From assembly GCA_049522195.1 (NCBI GenBank), contig JBEKOB010000005.1, forward strand, positions 21,508-85,507: 64,000 nt of DNA, read 5' to 3'. Below, in pieces: positions 33,185 to 41,943 of this stretch. Every line of letters starts with the position of its first letter. Positions within the stretch are counted from its first letter, which is position 1. This DNA is from UBA9647 sp049522195 (GTDB lineage Bacteria; Bacteroidota; Ignavibacteria; UBA10030). A model generated the notes under the pieces. It was given only the letters and a program-made list of their open reading frames with translations, was not told the origin of the DNA and did not search any database. The translations under genes were made by a program, and so were the position numbers.

Positions 33185-34477
33185 TTGCTCACCTACACTC
33201 AATCCATTCAACTTCTCTTCGGGATTGAACGGCTCGGAATGAAGTTCGGCCTCGAGGGGATTTCACGGCTCCTGAAAGAGCTGAAGAATCCTCACAGGAA
33301 ATTTCCCTCTATCCATATCGCCGGAACAAACGGGAAAGGTTCTACCGCTTCGATGCTGGCCGCGATGCTGTCGGCAGCCGGATACAAAACCGGACTCTAC
33401 ACCTCACCGCACCTTGTGGACTTTGAGGAGAGAATTCGAATCGGAGGCAAGGTGATTCCCCGCAAAGCGGTCGCCGAAATCACGAGTCGCCTGAAAGGAT
33501 CCATCAAGAGATATCGCCCCACCTTTTTTGAAGCCACGACGGCGATAGCGTTTGCATATTTTGCGCAGGAAGAGGTGGATATAGCGGTCATAGAAACCGG
33601 TCTGGGTGGCCGGCTCGACTCGACGAACGTCCTGCGTCCCCTGGTGTCCGTTATCACGAACATCGGATTGGAACACACGGAGATCCTCGGCGGTACACTT
33701 GGGAAGATCGCGTATGAAAAGGGGGGGATTGTCAAGGTGGGTACGCCATGTATCACGGGCGTTTCGGATGGGCGCGCCCTTCTGGTGCTCAAACGAATCT
33801 GCAAGGAGAAGCACGCTCCGCTCATCCTGGGCACGCAATATCGGGCAAGGGTGAGAGAATCGAGCCTGAACGGAACGGTTGTCGACTTCACCGTGGGAAA
33901 AACCTCGTTCAAAAAACTGAACATCTCGCTTGCCGGAAAGTATCAGATTGGGAATCTCGGCATAGCGTTGTCAACAGTTGAGACACTGAGGGGGGCCACG
34001 AAGTTTGCAGTCGGAGAGGCAGCGGTTCGGACGGGTCTCTCCGCCATTCAGCAACTGACGGGACTCTCGGGTAGGTTGGAGGTGATTCGTGAGCATCCTC
34101 TCATCATCGCCGATGTCGCTCACAATTCCGATGCAATGCGGAACCTCTGTGATACATGGAAGCGTTTGAAGATAGACAAGCCGATTGTCGTGTTTGGTGT
34201 CGTCAAGGACAAGGACTACACTTCGATGGTGCACGATCTCGGACGCATAGCACATCAGGCAGTGGCAGTGGCGGCTCACACCTCACGGTCCAGGCCGGCG
34301 AGTGATGTCGCGGCAGCGTTCGAGAGGGAAAAATGCAAAACCCGGGCGGCACTCAGTGTGGAGGAAGGAATCAGGGTTGCTCTTCAGCTTGCGGGGAACG
34401 AGGGAACTATTCTCATCACAGGGTCACATTTCGTTGTTGGTGAAGCGATGGCGGCGTTGGAACGAAAAAGGGCTTGA
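33185..34477 (+). CDS. folC: Folylpolyglutamate synthase / dihydrofolate synthase
   Basis: FolC adds glutamate to dihydropteroate and to folates. The 430-residue protein has the P-loop GTNGKGSTASML (about residues 41-52), YTSPHLVDFEERIR, the ETGLGGRLDSTN segment, GLEHTEILG and AYEKGGIVK, then a C-terminal Mur-ligase domain with VAHNSDAMRN. The start is a TTG at 33185, which gives the normal N-terminus YTQSIQLLFGIERLGMKFGL; no better start is available. The stop codon lies inside the -35 box of the rho promoter. folC is not next to folE but both act on folates and pterins. Confidence 0.94.
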   Translation: MLTYTQSIQLLFGIERLGMKFGLEGISRLLKELKNPHRKFPSIHIAGTNGKGSTASMLAAMLSAAGYKTGLYTSPHLVDFEERIRIGGKVIPRKAVAEITSRLKGSIKRYRPTFFEATTAIAFAYFAQEEVDIAVIETGLGGRLDSTNVLRPLVSVITNIGLEHTEILGGTLGKIAYEKGGIVKVGTPCITGVSDGRALLVLKRICKEKHAPLILGTQYRARVRESSLNGTVVDFTVGKTSFKKLNISLAGKYQIGNLGIALSTVETLRGATKFAVGEAAVRTGLSAIQQLTGLSGRLEVIREHPLIIADVAHNSDAMRNLCDTWKRLKIDKPIVVFGVVKDKDYTSMVHDLGRIAHQAVAVAAHTSRSRPASDVAAAFEREKCKTRAALSVEEGIRVALQLAGNEGTILITGSHFVVGEAMAALERKRA

Positions 34478-34502
34478 CAATCAAAGCCCATTCGGGTATA
34501 TT
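34474..34502 (+). promoter_or_regulatory. Strong sigma-70 promoter of rho, overlapping the end of folC
   Basis: TTGACA (34474-34479), a 17-base spacer and TATATT (34497-34502). The -35 box contains the folC stop codon (34475-34477). A 15-base inverted repeat (34505-34519, CCTTGA/TCAAGG arms) covers the expected start at about 34509. Confidence 0.88.
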
Positions 34503-34687
34503 ATCCTTGAAGTTCAAGGAGTTTCTTCCGTACTTGTCGTTAGTCGTCCAACCAATTCACTTCTAAATCGCCAATTCGTTACTCCCAACCTTTGATACTT
34601 CGACGTAGGTCATCCTCAGTTAAATAAAGAGGGTTTCATCTTCTAGGTTTGCCAATTCCATCTCTCTACCAATAGGATTGTTTTATT
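34503..34687 (+). promoter_or_regulatory. Long G-poor leader of rho
   Basis: The leader is about 180 bases and has many C-rich, G-poor stretches, such as CGTCCAACCAATTCACTTC (34545-34563) and TTGCCAATTCCATCTCTCTA (34648-34667). This composition resembles rut sites, where Rho loads. Autoregulation by termination in the rho leader is known in E. coli, so a similar loop is a reasonable inference. No strong terminator stem is present. Confidence 0.5.
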
Positions 34688-35941
34688 ATGCCAATGGACA
34701 TTACCGAACTCAAGTCCAAAAAGATCGCTGAGCTGAATGAGGTCGCAAAAGAACTGAATATTTCCGGATACAGTGATCTCCGAAAACAGGAACTCATTTT
34801 CAAGATTCTCGAAGCCCAGACGACGAAAGACGGCCTCAGCTTCAGCAAGGGCGTCCTTGAAGTGCTTCCGGACGGCTATGGATTCTTGAGATCCGTCAAC
34901 TACAACTACCTTCCGTCTCCGGACGATATTTACGTTTCTCCGTCGCAGATCAAAAAATTCGGGCTTCGCACCGGCGATAGCGTCAGCGGTCAGGTTCGGC
35001 CTCCAAAAGAAGGCGAGCGGTTCTTCGCACTTCTCCGTGTCGAGGCGGTCAATGACGACCATCCGGATGTCATCCGGGAACGGACCCTGTTCGACAACCT
35101 AACGCCGCTCTATCCAACGAACCGCCTCAAGCTCGAGACGGTGCCGGGCGAGTATTCGATGAGGATTATGGACCTTCTGGCCCCTATAGGAAAAGGCCAG
35201 CGTGGTATGATCGTGTCGCCTCCCAAGGCTGGTAAAACGATCCTCCTCCAGAAGATCGCAAACAGCATCACCCGTAATCATCCCGAAGTTAAGCTCATCG
35301 TACTGCTCATCGACGAACGTCCGGAAGAAGTAACCGATATGGAGCGGACCGTGAGCGCTGAGGTGGTCAGTTCAACATTCGACGAACCACCCGAGCGGCA
35401 CGTCCAGGTGTCTGACATGGTGCTGGAAAAGGCGAAGCGCCTTGTCGAAGCGAAGAAGGATGTGGTTATCTTGCTGGATAGCATCACGCGCCTTGCACGT
35501 GCGCACAACACCGTTATTCCACATAGCGGGAAGATCCTTTCTGGTGGTGTCGACGCCAATGCACTCCACAGGCCCAAACGGTTCTTCGGTGCAGCGCGTA
35601 ACATCGAGGAGGGTGGAAGCTTGACCATCATTGCTACGGCCCTTGTCGAAACCGGCAGCAGAATGGACGAGGTGATCTTTGAGGAATTCAAAGGCACCGG
35701 CAACAACGAAATTGTCCTCGACCGCAAGTTGAGTGACCGGCGTGTCTTCCCGGCAATGGATGTCAACCGGTCTGGAACACGTAAAGAAGAATTGCTCCAG
35801 GATGCCGAAGAACTCAATCGGGTCTGGATCCTTCGAAAGTTGCTCAGCGATCTCACACCCGTTGACGCAATGGAATTCCTGATGGAGAAGATGAGAGGCA
35901 CGAAGTCCAACAAGGAGTTCCTGAAGTCGATGAATAGCTGA
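34688..35941 (+). CDS. rho: Transcription termination factor Rho
   Basis: Rho is a hexameric RNA helicase that ends transcription. The 417-residue protein has the N-terminal helical domain (ITELKSKKIAELNEVAKEL), the cold-shock RNA-binding fold with LPDGYGFLRSVNYNYLPSPD and YVSPSQIKKFGLRTGD, and the RecA-like motor with SPPKAGKTILLQ (P-loop, about residues 178-190), LLIDERPEEVTDM, DSITRLARAHN and GGVDANALHRPKRFFGAARN. Everything is intact and there is no insertion. ATG 34688 is used; a second ATG two codons later is possible. It is expressed from its own strong promoter after a long leader. Confidence 0.97.
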   Translation: MPMDITELKSKKIAELNEVAKELNISGYSDLRKQELIFKILEAQTTKDGLSFSKGVLEVLPDGYGFLRSVNYNYLPSPDDIYVSPSQIKKFGLRTGDSVSGQVRPPKEGERFFALLRVEAVNDDHPDVIRERTLFDNLTPLYPTNRLKLETVPGEYSMRIMDLLAPIGKGQRGMIVSPPKAGKTILLQKIANSITRNHPEVKLIVLLIDERPEEVTDMERTVSAEVVSSTFDEPPERHVQVSDMVLEKAKRLVEAKKDVVILLDSITRLARAHNTVIPHSGKILSGGVDANALHRPKRFFGAARNIEEGGSLTIIATALVETGSRMDEVIFEEFKGTGNNEIVLDRKLSDRRVFPAMDVNRSGTRKEELLQDAEELNRVWILRKLLSDLTPVDAMEFLMEKMRGTKSNKEFLKSMNS

Positions 35942-36030
35942 CCAGAGTGCAGGGAACGAGGTGGAGGTATGATGGTGGCGTGCAGCGCGAGTCCTTCCTG
36001 ATGTATCAATCATTGCGGAAAGAATAGTCT

Positions 36031-37212
36031 ATGGCAAACGATGTCGTCATCGTGGGTGCCTGCAGGACTCCTATTGGCTCATTCATGGGATCGCTCGCAT
36101 CAGTGAGTGCTCCCAAGCTCGGAGCTCTTGTGGTTGAGGAGACGGTGCGGAGGGCTGGAATAAAGAAAAGTGATGTCCAGGAAGTGATCATGGGAAACGT
36201 CCTTACCGCTGGCCTTGGCCAGGCCCCGGCACGACAAGCTGCACTGTTCGCGGGGCTGCCGGAGTCAGTCGAGTGTCTGACAATTAACAAGATGTGCGGG
36301 TCCGGTTTGAAGGCGGTGATGCTTGCATCACAGGCGATCCAGCTCGGAGACGCAGATTCCATTATCGCCGGAGGTATGGAGAGCATGTCGAATTCTCCTT
36401 ACATCCTGGAAAAGGCCCGCGAGGGGTACAGAATGGGGCACGGCAAGATCATCGACTCGATGATCAAAGATGGTTTGTGGGATGTCTACAACGATTTCCA
36501 TATGGGAAACGCTGCGGAGATATGTGCAAGAGAATGTTCCATCCCGCGTGAAGCGCAGGATGAATTCGCGATTCTCAGCTACAAGCGATCGCAGAGTTCC
36601 TGGGCCGAAGGAAGGTTTAAAGAAGAAGTTGTTCCTGTCACGATCAAGAGTAAGCAGGGGGACACAATCGTGGAGCAGGACGAGGAACCGTTTAAGACAA
36701 ATTTCGACAAGGTCCCCAAGCTGAAGCCAGCGTTTCAACAAGATGGGACGGTGACAGCCGCGAACGCGTCGAAAATCAACGATGGCGGAGCCGCCCTGTC
36801 ACTTATGTCCGCACAAAAAGCAGCCGCGTTAGGCGTGCAACCGCTGGCCCGCGTCGTCGCGTTCGCGTCCTCCGCAAAGAAGCCGGAGTGGTTCACGACG
36901 GCACCGGCCGATGTTATCGCGAAGGTATTGTTGAAAGCCGGGCTGAAGGTGCAGGACATCGATCTGTTTGAGGTGAACGAAGCATTCGCTGTCGTCTCGC
37001 TTGCAGTTCAGAAGCTGGTCGGGATCGAGACCGAGAAGTTGAATGTCAATGGTGGCGCTGTGGCTCTTGGACATCCGATCGGGGCAAGCGGCGCACGCAT
37101 TCTTGTCACCCTGGTGCATGCTTTGAAGCAGCGAAACAAGAGGCGTGGAATGGCCGCAATCTGTATCGGCGGCGGCGAGGCGAGTGCAGTGATTGTCGAG
37201 CTCATCAAGTAG
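36031..37212 (+). CDS. Acetyl-CoA C-acetyltransferase (thiolase)
   Basis: The 393-residue enzyme is a thiolase with all catalytic residues: the nucleophile in NKMCGSGLKAVMLA (about Cys 89), the His in NVNGGAVALGHPIGASGARI, and the second Cys in ICIGGGEAS. It condenses two acetyl-CoA to acetoacetyl-CoA or cleaves ketoacyl-CoA. The sequence is closer to biosynthetic AtoB types than to trifunctional complexes. It starts a run with a 3-hydroxyacyl-CoA dehydrogenase and an acyl-CoA dehydrogenase on the same strand, so a route between acetyl-CoA and butyryl-CoA is likely. The direction of flux cannot be read from sequence. Confidence 0.93.
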   Translation: MANDVVIVGACRTPIGSFMGSLASVSAPKLGALVVEETVRRAGIKKSDVQEVIMGNVLTAGLGQAPARQAALFAGLPESVECLTINKMCGSGLKAVMLASQAIQLGDADSIIAGGMESMSNSPYILEKAREGYRMGHGKIIDSMIKDGLWDVYNDFHMGNAAEICARECSIPREAQDEFAILSYKRSQSSWAEGRFKEEVVPVTIKSKQGDTIVEQDEEPFKTNFDKVPKLKPAFQQDGTVTAANASKINDGGAALSLMSAQKAAALGVQPLARVVAFASSAKKPEWFTTAPADVIAKVLLKAGLKVQDIDLFEVNEAFAVVSLAVQKLVGIETEKLNVNGGAVALGHPIGASGARILVTLVHALKQRNKRRGMAAICIGGGEASAVIVELIK

Positions 37213-37250
37213 GGTTTTGTAGGACCACAACAGGATCAGGATTTACGCCT

Positions 37251-38120
37251 ATGGGAACAGGACAGATAAGAGCTGTGACGGTGGTTGGAGCCGGAACAAT
37301 GGGGAATGGTATTGCCCACGCGTTCGCGCAGTACGGCTATCCTGTGACGCTTCATGACATAAAGCAGGATTTCATCGATCGTGGCCTGGCAACCATCCGA
37401 TCCAACCTTGATCGTCAGGTCAAGAAAGGGACGATTACCGAAGAGAAGAAAGCTGAAACGCTTTCGAGGATCAGGGCGGTCCTCAATCTGGAAGAGGCAT
37501 GTGAGGGGGTCGATCTCATCATCGAAGCCGCTACGGAGAACGAACCGATTAAGAAGCAACTCTTCAAGGATTTCGACAGGTATGCGCTGCCGACGACGAT
37601 TCTCGCTTCGAACACGTCGTCCATTTCAATCACCGAATTGGCGGCAGTGACATCGAGGCCTGACAAAGTTATCGGGATGCACTTCATGAACCCGGTCCCT
37701 GTGATGAAACTGGTCGAAGTGATCCGCGGGCTAGCAACATCGAATGACACTTATCAGACCGTCAAGTTGCTTTCAGAGTCGCTTGAAAAGGTGCCGGTCG
37801 AGGTAAACGATTATCCCGGTTTTGTGTCTAACCGCGTGCTCCTGCCGATGCTGAACGAAGCGATGTACTGCGTGATGGAAGGCGTTGCGACGCCCGAATC
37901 GATCGACACAGTCATGAAACTCGGTATGAATCATCCGATGGGTCCGCTGACGCTGGCAGACTTCATCGGGTTAGATGTGTGCCTCTCGATCATGGAGGTT
38001 CTGCATAAGGGATTAGGGGATTCGAAATACCGCCCATGCCCGCTGCTGAAGAAAATGGTTGCTGCCGGCCATCTCGGTCGAAAATCCGGCAAAGGTTTTT
38101 ACACATACACGACAACCTGA
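37251..38120 (+). CDS. 3-hydroxybutyryl-CoA dehydrogenase
   Basis: This 289-residue NAD(P)-dependent dehydrogenase has the Rossmann loop VVGAGTMGNGIAHAFAQ at the start, EAATENEPIKKQLF, SNTSSISITELA, the catalytic histidine in GMHFMNPVPVMKLVEVIRG, and DYPGFVSNRVLLPMLNEA in the helical domain. It is a stand-alone (not fused to enoyl-CoA hydratase) enzyme of the Hbd/PaaH type. It follows the thiolase by 38 bases and precedes the acyl-CoA dehydrogenase by nine bases. No crotonase gene is nearby, so the dehydration step must be encoded elsewhere. Confidence 0.93.
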   Translation: MGTGQIRAVTVVGAGTMGNGIAHAFAQYGYPVTLHDIKQDFIDRGLATIRSNLDRQVKKGTITEEKKAETLSRIRAVLNLEEACEGVDLIIEAATENEPIKKQLFKDFDRYALPTTILASNTSSISITELAAVTSRPDKVIGMHFMNPVPVMKLVEVIRGLATSNDTYQTVKLLSESLEKVPVEVNDYPGFVSNRVLLPMLNEAMYCVMEGVATPESIDTVMKLGMNHPMGPLTLADFIGLDVCLSIMEVLHKGLGDSKYRPCPLLKKMVAAGHLGRKSGKGFYTYTTT

Positions 38121-38129
38121 CGGGGACGC

Positions 38130-39269
38130 ATGAATTTTCAGTACTCAGACACTCACCTGATGATCAGGGATACTGCGAGAAAGTTCGCGCAGGATGAACT
38201 CGCGCCCACAGTGATTGAGCGCGATGAGAAGGAGGAATTCCCGTATGAAGCGGTGAAGAAAATGGGTGAGCTCGGGTTCATGGGAATGATGGTCTCCGAG
38301 CAATACGGCGGGGCAGGTCTCGATACGATCTCATATGTGCTGGCGCTTGAAGAGATAGGAAAGGTAGATGCTTCCGCGTGTGTGATCATGTCGGTCAACA
38401 ACTCACTGGTCTGCTGGGGGCTGGAATCCTTTGGGACAGAAGAGCAGAAGCAGCGCTTCCTCGTTGACCTTGCTTCCGGCAAGAAACTCGGTGCATTTGC
38501 TCTTTCGGAGCCTGAGGCGGGAAGTGATGCGACCAACCAGCGTACGACTGCCAGGCGGGAGGGAGACGAGTATGTCCTTAACGGGACCAAGAACTTCATT
38601 ACGAACGGTGCCAATGCGGATGTCGTACTCGTGATGGCCGCGACTGATCGATCCAAAGGTGCGCGCGGCATCAGCGCCTTCATCGTGGAGAAAGGGATAC
38701 CCGGATTCTCCGTTGCAAAAAAAGAAAAGAAAATGGGGATCCGAAGTTCAGACACCGTTTCACTTGCATTCGAAGAGTGCAGAGTTCCCGCTGCAAACCG
38801 GATAGGCGAAGAGGGATTCGGTATCAAGTTTGCCCTCAAGACATTGGATGGGGGGCGGATAGGCATTGCGGCTCAGGGCCTGGCGATCGCTGAGGCGTCG
38901 CTGGATGCCTCGATCAAGTATAGCAAGGAGCGGAAGGCGTTTGAAAAACCTATCGCAGAGTTGCAGGCGATTCAGTTTAAGCTCGCTGAAATGGCAACAG
39001 ATATCGAGGCAGCACGGCATCTCATTCTCCACGCCGCATCCTTGAAAGACCGAAAAGAGCCGTATGCCGCAGAAGCCGCGATGGCAAAACTCTTCGCATC
39101 CAAGACCGCTGTTCACTGTGCACTGGAAGCCGTTCAGATCCATGGCGGATATGGCTATATGCGAGAGTACCATGTGGAACGATATCTCCGGGATTCGAAG
39201 ATCACGGAGATTTACGAAGGAACCACCGAAATCCAGAAGATTGTCATTTCAAGAGTGCTTCTTCGGTAG
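38130..39269 (+). CDS. Acyl-CoA dehydrogenase, short-chain type
   Basis: The 379-residue flavoprotein has the full family pattern: FAQDELAPTVIERDE in the N-terminal helices, EQYGGAGLDTISYVLALEEI, the FAD region ALSEPEAGSDATNQRTTA and NFITNGANADV, and the catalytic glutamate in ITEIYEGTTEIQKIVISR. By sequence it resembles butyryl- and short-chain acyl-CoA dehydrogenases. It completes the thiolase-hydroxyacyl-CoA dehydrogenase set. Electron transfer flavoprotein genes are not in the window. A terminator follows about 30 bases after the stop. Confidence 0.93.
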   Translation: MNFQYSDTHLMIRDTARKFAQDELAPTVIERDEKEEFPYEAVKKMGELGFMGMMVSEQYGGAGLDTISYVLALEEIGKVDASACVIMSVNNSLVCWGLESFGTEEQKQRFLVDLASGKKLGAFALSEPEAGSDATNQRTTARREGDEYVLNGTKNFITNGANADVVLVMAATDRSKGARGISAFIVEKGIPGFSVAKKEKKMGIRSSDTVSLAFEECRVPAANRIGEEGFGIKFALKTLDGGRIGIAAQGLAIAEASLDASIKYSKERKAFEKPIAELQAIQFKLAEMATDIEAARHLILHAASLKDRKEPYAAEAAMAKLFASKTAVHCALEAVQIHGGYGYMREYHVERYLRDSKITEIYEGTTEIQKIVISRVLLR

Positions 39270-39301
39270 CTTAACCGCCTGAAACGAAGAGATTGTCAAC
39301 A

Positions 39302-39329
39302 AGAAAGGCGACCTGCGTGTCGCCTTTCT
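39302..39329 (+). terminator. Terminator after the acyl-CoA dehydrogenase gene
   Basis: AGAAAGGCGAC (39302-39312) and GTCGCCTTTCT (39319-39329) make a perfect 11-pair stem with a six-base loop. The T-run after it is weak (GGTTATTTC), so termination may be partial. Confidence 0.72.
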
Positions 39330-39510
39330 GGTTATTTCATCTATAATTGCCGGGATTCAAGAACGGCACGCCTTGCTCATCGTCAGAACCTGTTGTCACT
39401 CACCGATCCCACACTCCTTGTTTTTCCAGCCAACTTTTGCTACAATGCTCAGGAAATCGTTTACACAAACTGCGCAAATATAGATTTTCCAATAATACGG
39501 GAGTCTTCCT

Positions 39511-40116
39511 ATGAATCGAACATTAGCGATAGTCCTGGGCGTCGTGGGTGTGTTGGTACTTATCGTCCTCGGCTTTGTTGGGTATGGCATTTCTGTCAAT
39601 AACAGGATCGTCAGTGCAGAGGAAGGAGTTAAGGCTGGATGGGGTCAGGTCGAGAATCAATACCAACGCCGTTATGACCTCATACCGAACCTGGTCGAGA
39701 CCGTCAAAGGCTTCGCGAAGCAGGAACGGGAAGTCCTCGAAAACGTCACCAACGCCCGATCTCGGGTTGGTCAGATGTCCATTACTCCTGAAGTCCTCAA
39801 TGATCCTAAGGCATTTGCGAAGTTCCAGCAGGCCCAGGATGGACTGGGTTCGGCGCTGTCACGGCTTCTTGTAGTAACTGAGAATTATCCGACTCTCCGC
39901 TCGAATGAGAACTTCCTCACTCTCCAGAAAGAGTTGGAAGGGACGGAAAACCGGATTTCGGTAGAGCGGCGCCGATTCAATGAGACGGTGCAGTCCTACA
40001 ACACTATGATTCGGCGGTTTCCTGCTTCGTTCATAGCATCCATGGGTGGGTTCAAAGATAAGGCCTACTTCTCGGCAGCCACTGGTGCAGACCAGGCGCC
40101 CAAAGTTCAATTCTAA
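39511..40116 (+). CDS. LemA family protein
   Basis: The 201-residue protein has one N-terminal membrane helix (about residues 5-25) and a coiled-helical bundle outside. NRIVSAEEGVKAGWGQVENQYQRRYDLIPNL and VKGFAKQEREVLENVTNARS are the LemA signatures. LemA proteins are usually encoded beside TPM-domain proteins, as here (40126), and the function of the pair is unsettled; roles in envelope stress and membrane quality control have been proposed. The gene is preceded by about 240 bases in which I could not place a firm promoter. Confidence 0.93.
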   Translation: MNRTLAIVLGVVGVLVLIVLGFVGYGISVNNRIVSAEEGVKAGWGQVENQYQRRYDLIPNLVETVKGFAKQEREVLENVTNARSRVGQMSITPEVLNDPKAFAKFQQAQDGLGSALSRLLVVTENYPTLRSNENFLTLQKELEGTENRISVERRRFNETVQSYNTMIRRFPASFIASMGGFKDKAYFSAATGADQAPKVQF

Positions 40117-40125
40117 GGAATCCTC

Positions 40126-40875
40126 ATGCGAACAGTTCGATTTCTACTGCTGGTACTGCTGTCGCTCTGGCCCGGATACCTCTTCGCGCAACCTGCGGTG
40201 CCACAGTTGCAGCAGCGCGTGACCGACTTTACAAACACGCTGAACTTCAATCAATGGCGTGCTCTTGAGACTCGTCTCAAGCTATTTGAGGACTCCACTT
40301 CGACCCAGGTCGCCATCCTCATGATCAATTCCCTCGAAGGTGGAGCGCTCGAAGACTATTCAATGCGGGTCTTCGAGAAGAACAAGCTGGGACAGAAGGG
40401 GAAAGACAACGGGGTACTCATCCTTATCGCCAAGGAAGACCACAAAGTCAGGATCGAAGTTGGGTACGGACTCGAGGGAGCGCTCACCGATGCCGCCACG
40501 ACACAGATTCGGGAACGGGAGATCAATCCTCGCTTCAGAGCGGGGGATTTCTACGGTGGACTTGACGGGGCGGTTTCGGCCATCATCTCAGCGACCGCTG
40601 GTGAGTACAAGGTTGAGCCACGTGGGAAGAAGGCACCCTTAACATCAATCATTATGATGTTGTTCTTCTTCGGATTCATGGGGGCGTTTGTGCTTCCCAT
40701 GTTCAGCTCGCGGCGACGTGCCGTAATCGGCTCGAAAGGATCAATGTATCGCTCGGGCTGGGGGTGGCCATATATTGGAGGCGGAGGTTTCGGCGGAGGC
40801 TCGTTTGGAGGTGGGGGCGGGTTCAGCGGGGGAGGCGGAATGGCTGGAGGAGGAGGTTCTTCGGGCAGCTGGTGA
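40126..40875 (+). CDS. TPM-domain membrane protein (YgcG type)
   Basis: The 249-residue protein has a signal peptide (about 1-22, LFAQ), a TPM domain on the outside (about 30-165, with VTDFTNTLN, STQVAILMINSLEG, GQKGKDNGVLILIAKED and IEVGYGLEGALTD), one membrane helix (about 172-195) and a Gly-rich tail of about 50 residues (GGGGFSGGGGMAGGGGSS). This is the classical LemA partner and may have acid phosphatase-like activity, though that is known only for distant members. It starts nine bases after lemA. aroF starts 27 bases after it. Confidence 0.92.
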   Translation: MRTVRFLLLVLLSLWPGYLFAQPAVPQLQQRVTDFTNTLNFNQWRALETRLKLFEDSTSTQVAILMINSLEGGALEDYSMRVFEKNKLGQKGKDNGVLILIAKEDHKVRIEVGYGLEGALTDAATTQIREREINPRFRAGDFYGGLDGAVSAIISATAGEYKVEPRGKKAPLTSIIMMLFFFGFMGAFVLPMFSSRRRAVIGSKGSMYRSGWGWPYIGGGGFGGGSFGGGGGFSGGGGMAGGGGSSGSW

Positions 40876-40902
40876 ATGTGTGATTGACTTCGGAGCGGTG
40901 CA

Positions 40903-41943
40903 ATGCTTGTTTTAATGAATCAGGAAGTGACCAAGGATCAGATCGATCGGGTAAAACAGAAGATCGTTTCCCTTGGCTACATGCCTCACGAAATCCCGGG
41001 AGCGCAACGCGTTGCCATCGGCATCACGGGCAACAAAGGTGGGCTTGATCCGGACTTGTTTAGGAGCCTTCCTGGTGTCGAGGATGCCGTTCCTGTCTCG
41101 AAGCCATACAAGCTTGTGAGCCGGGAAGTGAAACCTGAGAACACGGTTGTCTCAGTTGGTGCTGATCGTATCGGTGGACCGGAATTGACGATGATCGCCG
41201 GTCCATGCTCCGTCGAGAGCCGTGAACAAATTTTGGAAATTGCTGAGATCCTGAGTGGCATGGGAGTGAAATTTCTGCGAGGCGGCGCTTTCAAGCCTCG
41301 TACCTCCCCGTACTCTTTCCAGGGACTCAAGAACGAGGGGCTCGAGTTGCTGCGTGAGGCGGCGGACAAGACTGGAATGCATGTCGTAACGGAAGTAAAA
41401 GACACAGAGACGCTCCCTCTGGTGGCGCAGTTTGCAGACGTGCTGCAGATCGGCGCGCGCAATATGTACAATTTCTCGCTTCTCGAGCAGGTTGGAGATC
41501 TGAAGCGTCCTGTCATCCTGAAGCGCGGTCTTTCAGCAACGATCGAAGAACTTTTGCTGTCAGCCGAATACATAGCCTCAAGAGGGAACTACGACATCAT
41601 CTTGTGCGAACGGGGAATCCGCACATTCGAGACGTACACACGAAACACGCTTGACTTGAATGCAGTCCCTGTCATCAAGAAGCTCTCACATTTGCCGATT
41701 ATCGTCGATCCCAGTCACGGGACGGGAGCCTGGGATCTCGTTGCTCCCATGGCGGAGGCGGCGATCGTGGCTGGAGCGGATGGACTGATGGTGGAAGTCC
41801 ATCAGGATCCCCAGGCGGCGCTTTCGGACGGTTTTCAATCGCTCAAGCCTGAGAAGTTCCGAATGCTTCTCGATCGCATACGGGAACTCTCAACGTTTGT
41901 CCATCGGACAACACACCCTGCAAAAATTCTTTCTGCATCGTGA
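40903..41943 (+). CDS. aroF: 3-deoxy-D-arabino-heptulosonate 7-phosphate synthase, type I-beta
   Basis: The enzyme joins phosphoenolpyruvate and erythrose 4-phosphate, the first step of the shikimate pathway. The 346-residue protein has a short N-terminal ferredoxin-like regulatory domain (about 1-70) and a barrel with AGPCSVESREQILEIAE, LRGGAFKPRTSPYSFQG, VVTEVKDTETL, QIGARNMYNFSLL, ILCERGIRTFETYTRNTLDL and DPSHGTGAWDLVAPMA. This is the I-beta form found in Thermotoga and Bacillus. It is coupled to the following histidine kinase by a four-base overlap, with no obvious functional reason. Confidence 0.95.
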   Translation: MLVLMNQEVTKDQIDRVKQKIVSLGYMPHEIPGAQRVAIGITGNKGGLDPDLFRSLPGVEDAVPVSKPYKLVSREVKPENTVVSVGADRIGGPELTMIAGPCSVESREQILEIAEILSGMGVKFLRGGAFKPRTSPYSFQGLKNEGLELLREAADKTGMHVVTEVKDTETLPLVAQFADVLQIGARNMYNFSLLEQVGDLKRPVILKRGLSATIEELLLSAEYIASRGNYDIILCERGIRTFETYTRNTLDLNAVPVIKKLSHLPIIVDPSHGTGAWDLVAPMAEAAIVAGADGLMVEVHQDPQAALSDGFQSLKPEKFRMLLDRIRELSTFVHRTTHPAKILSAS

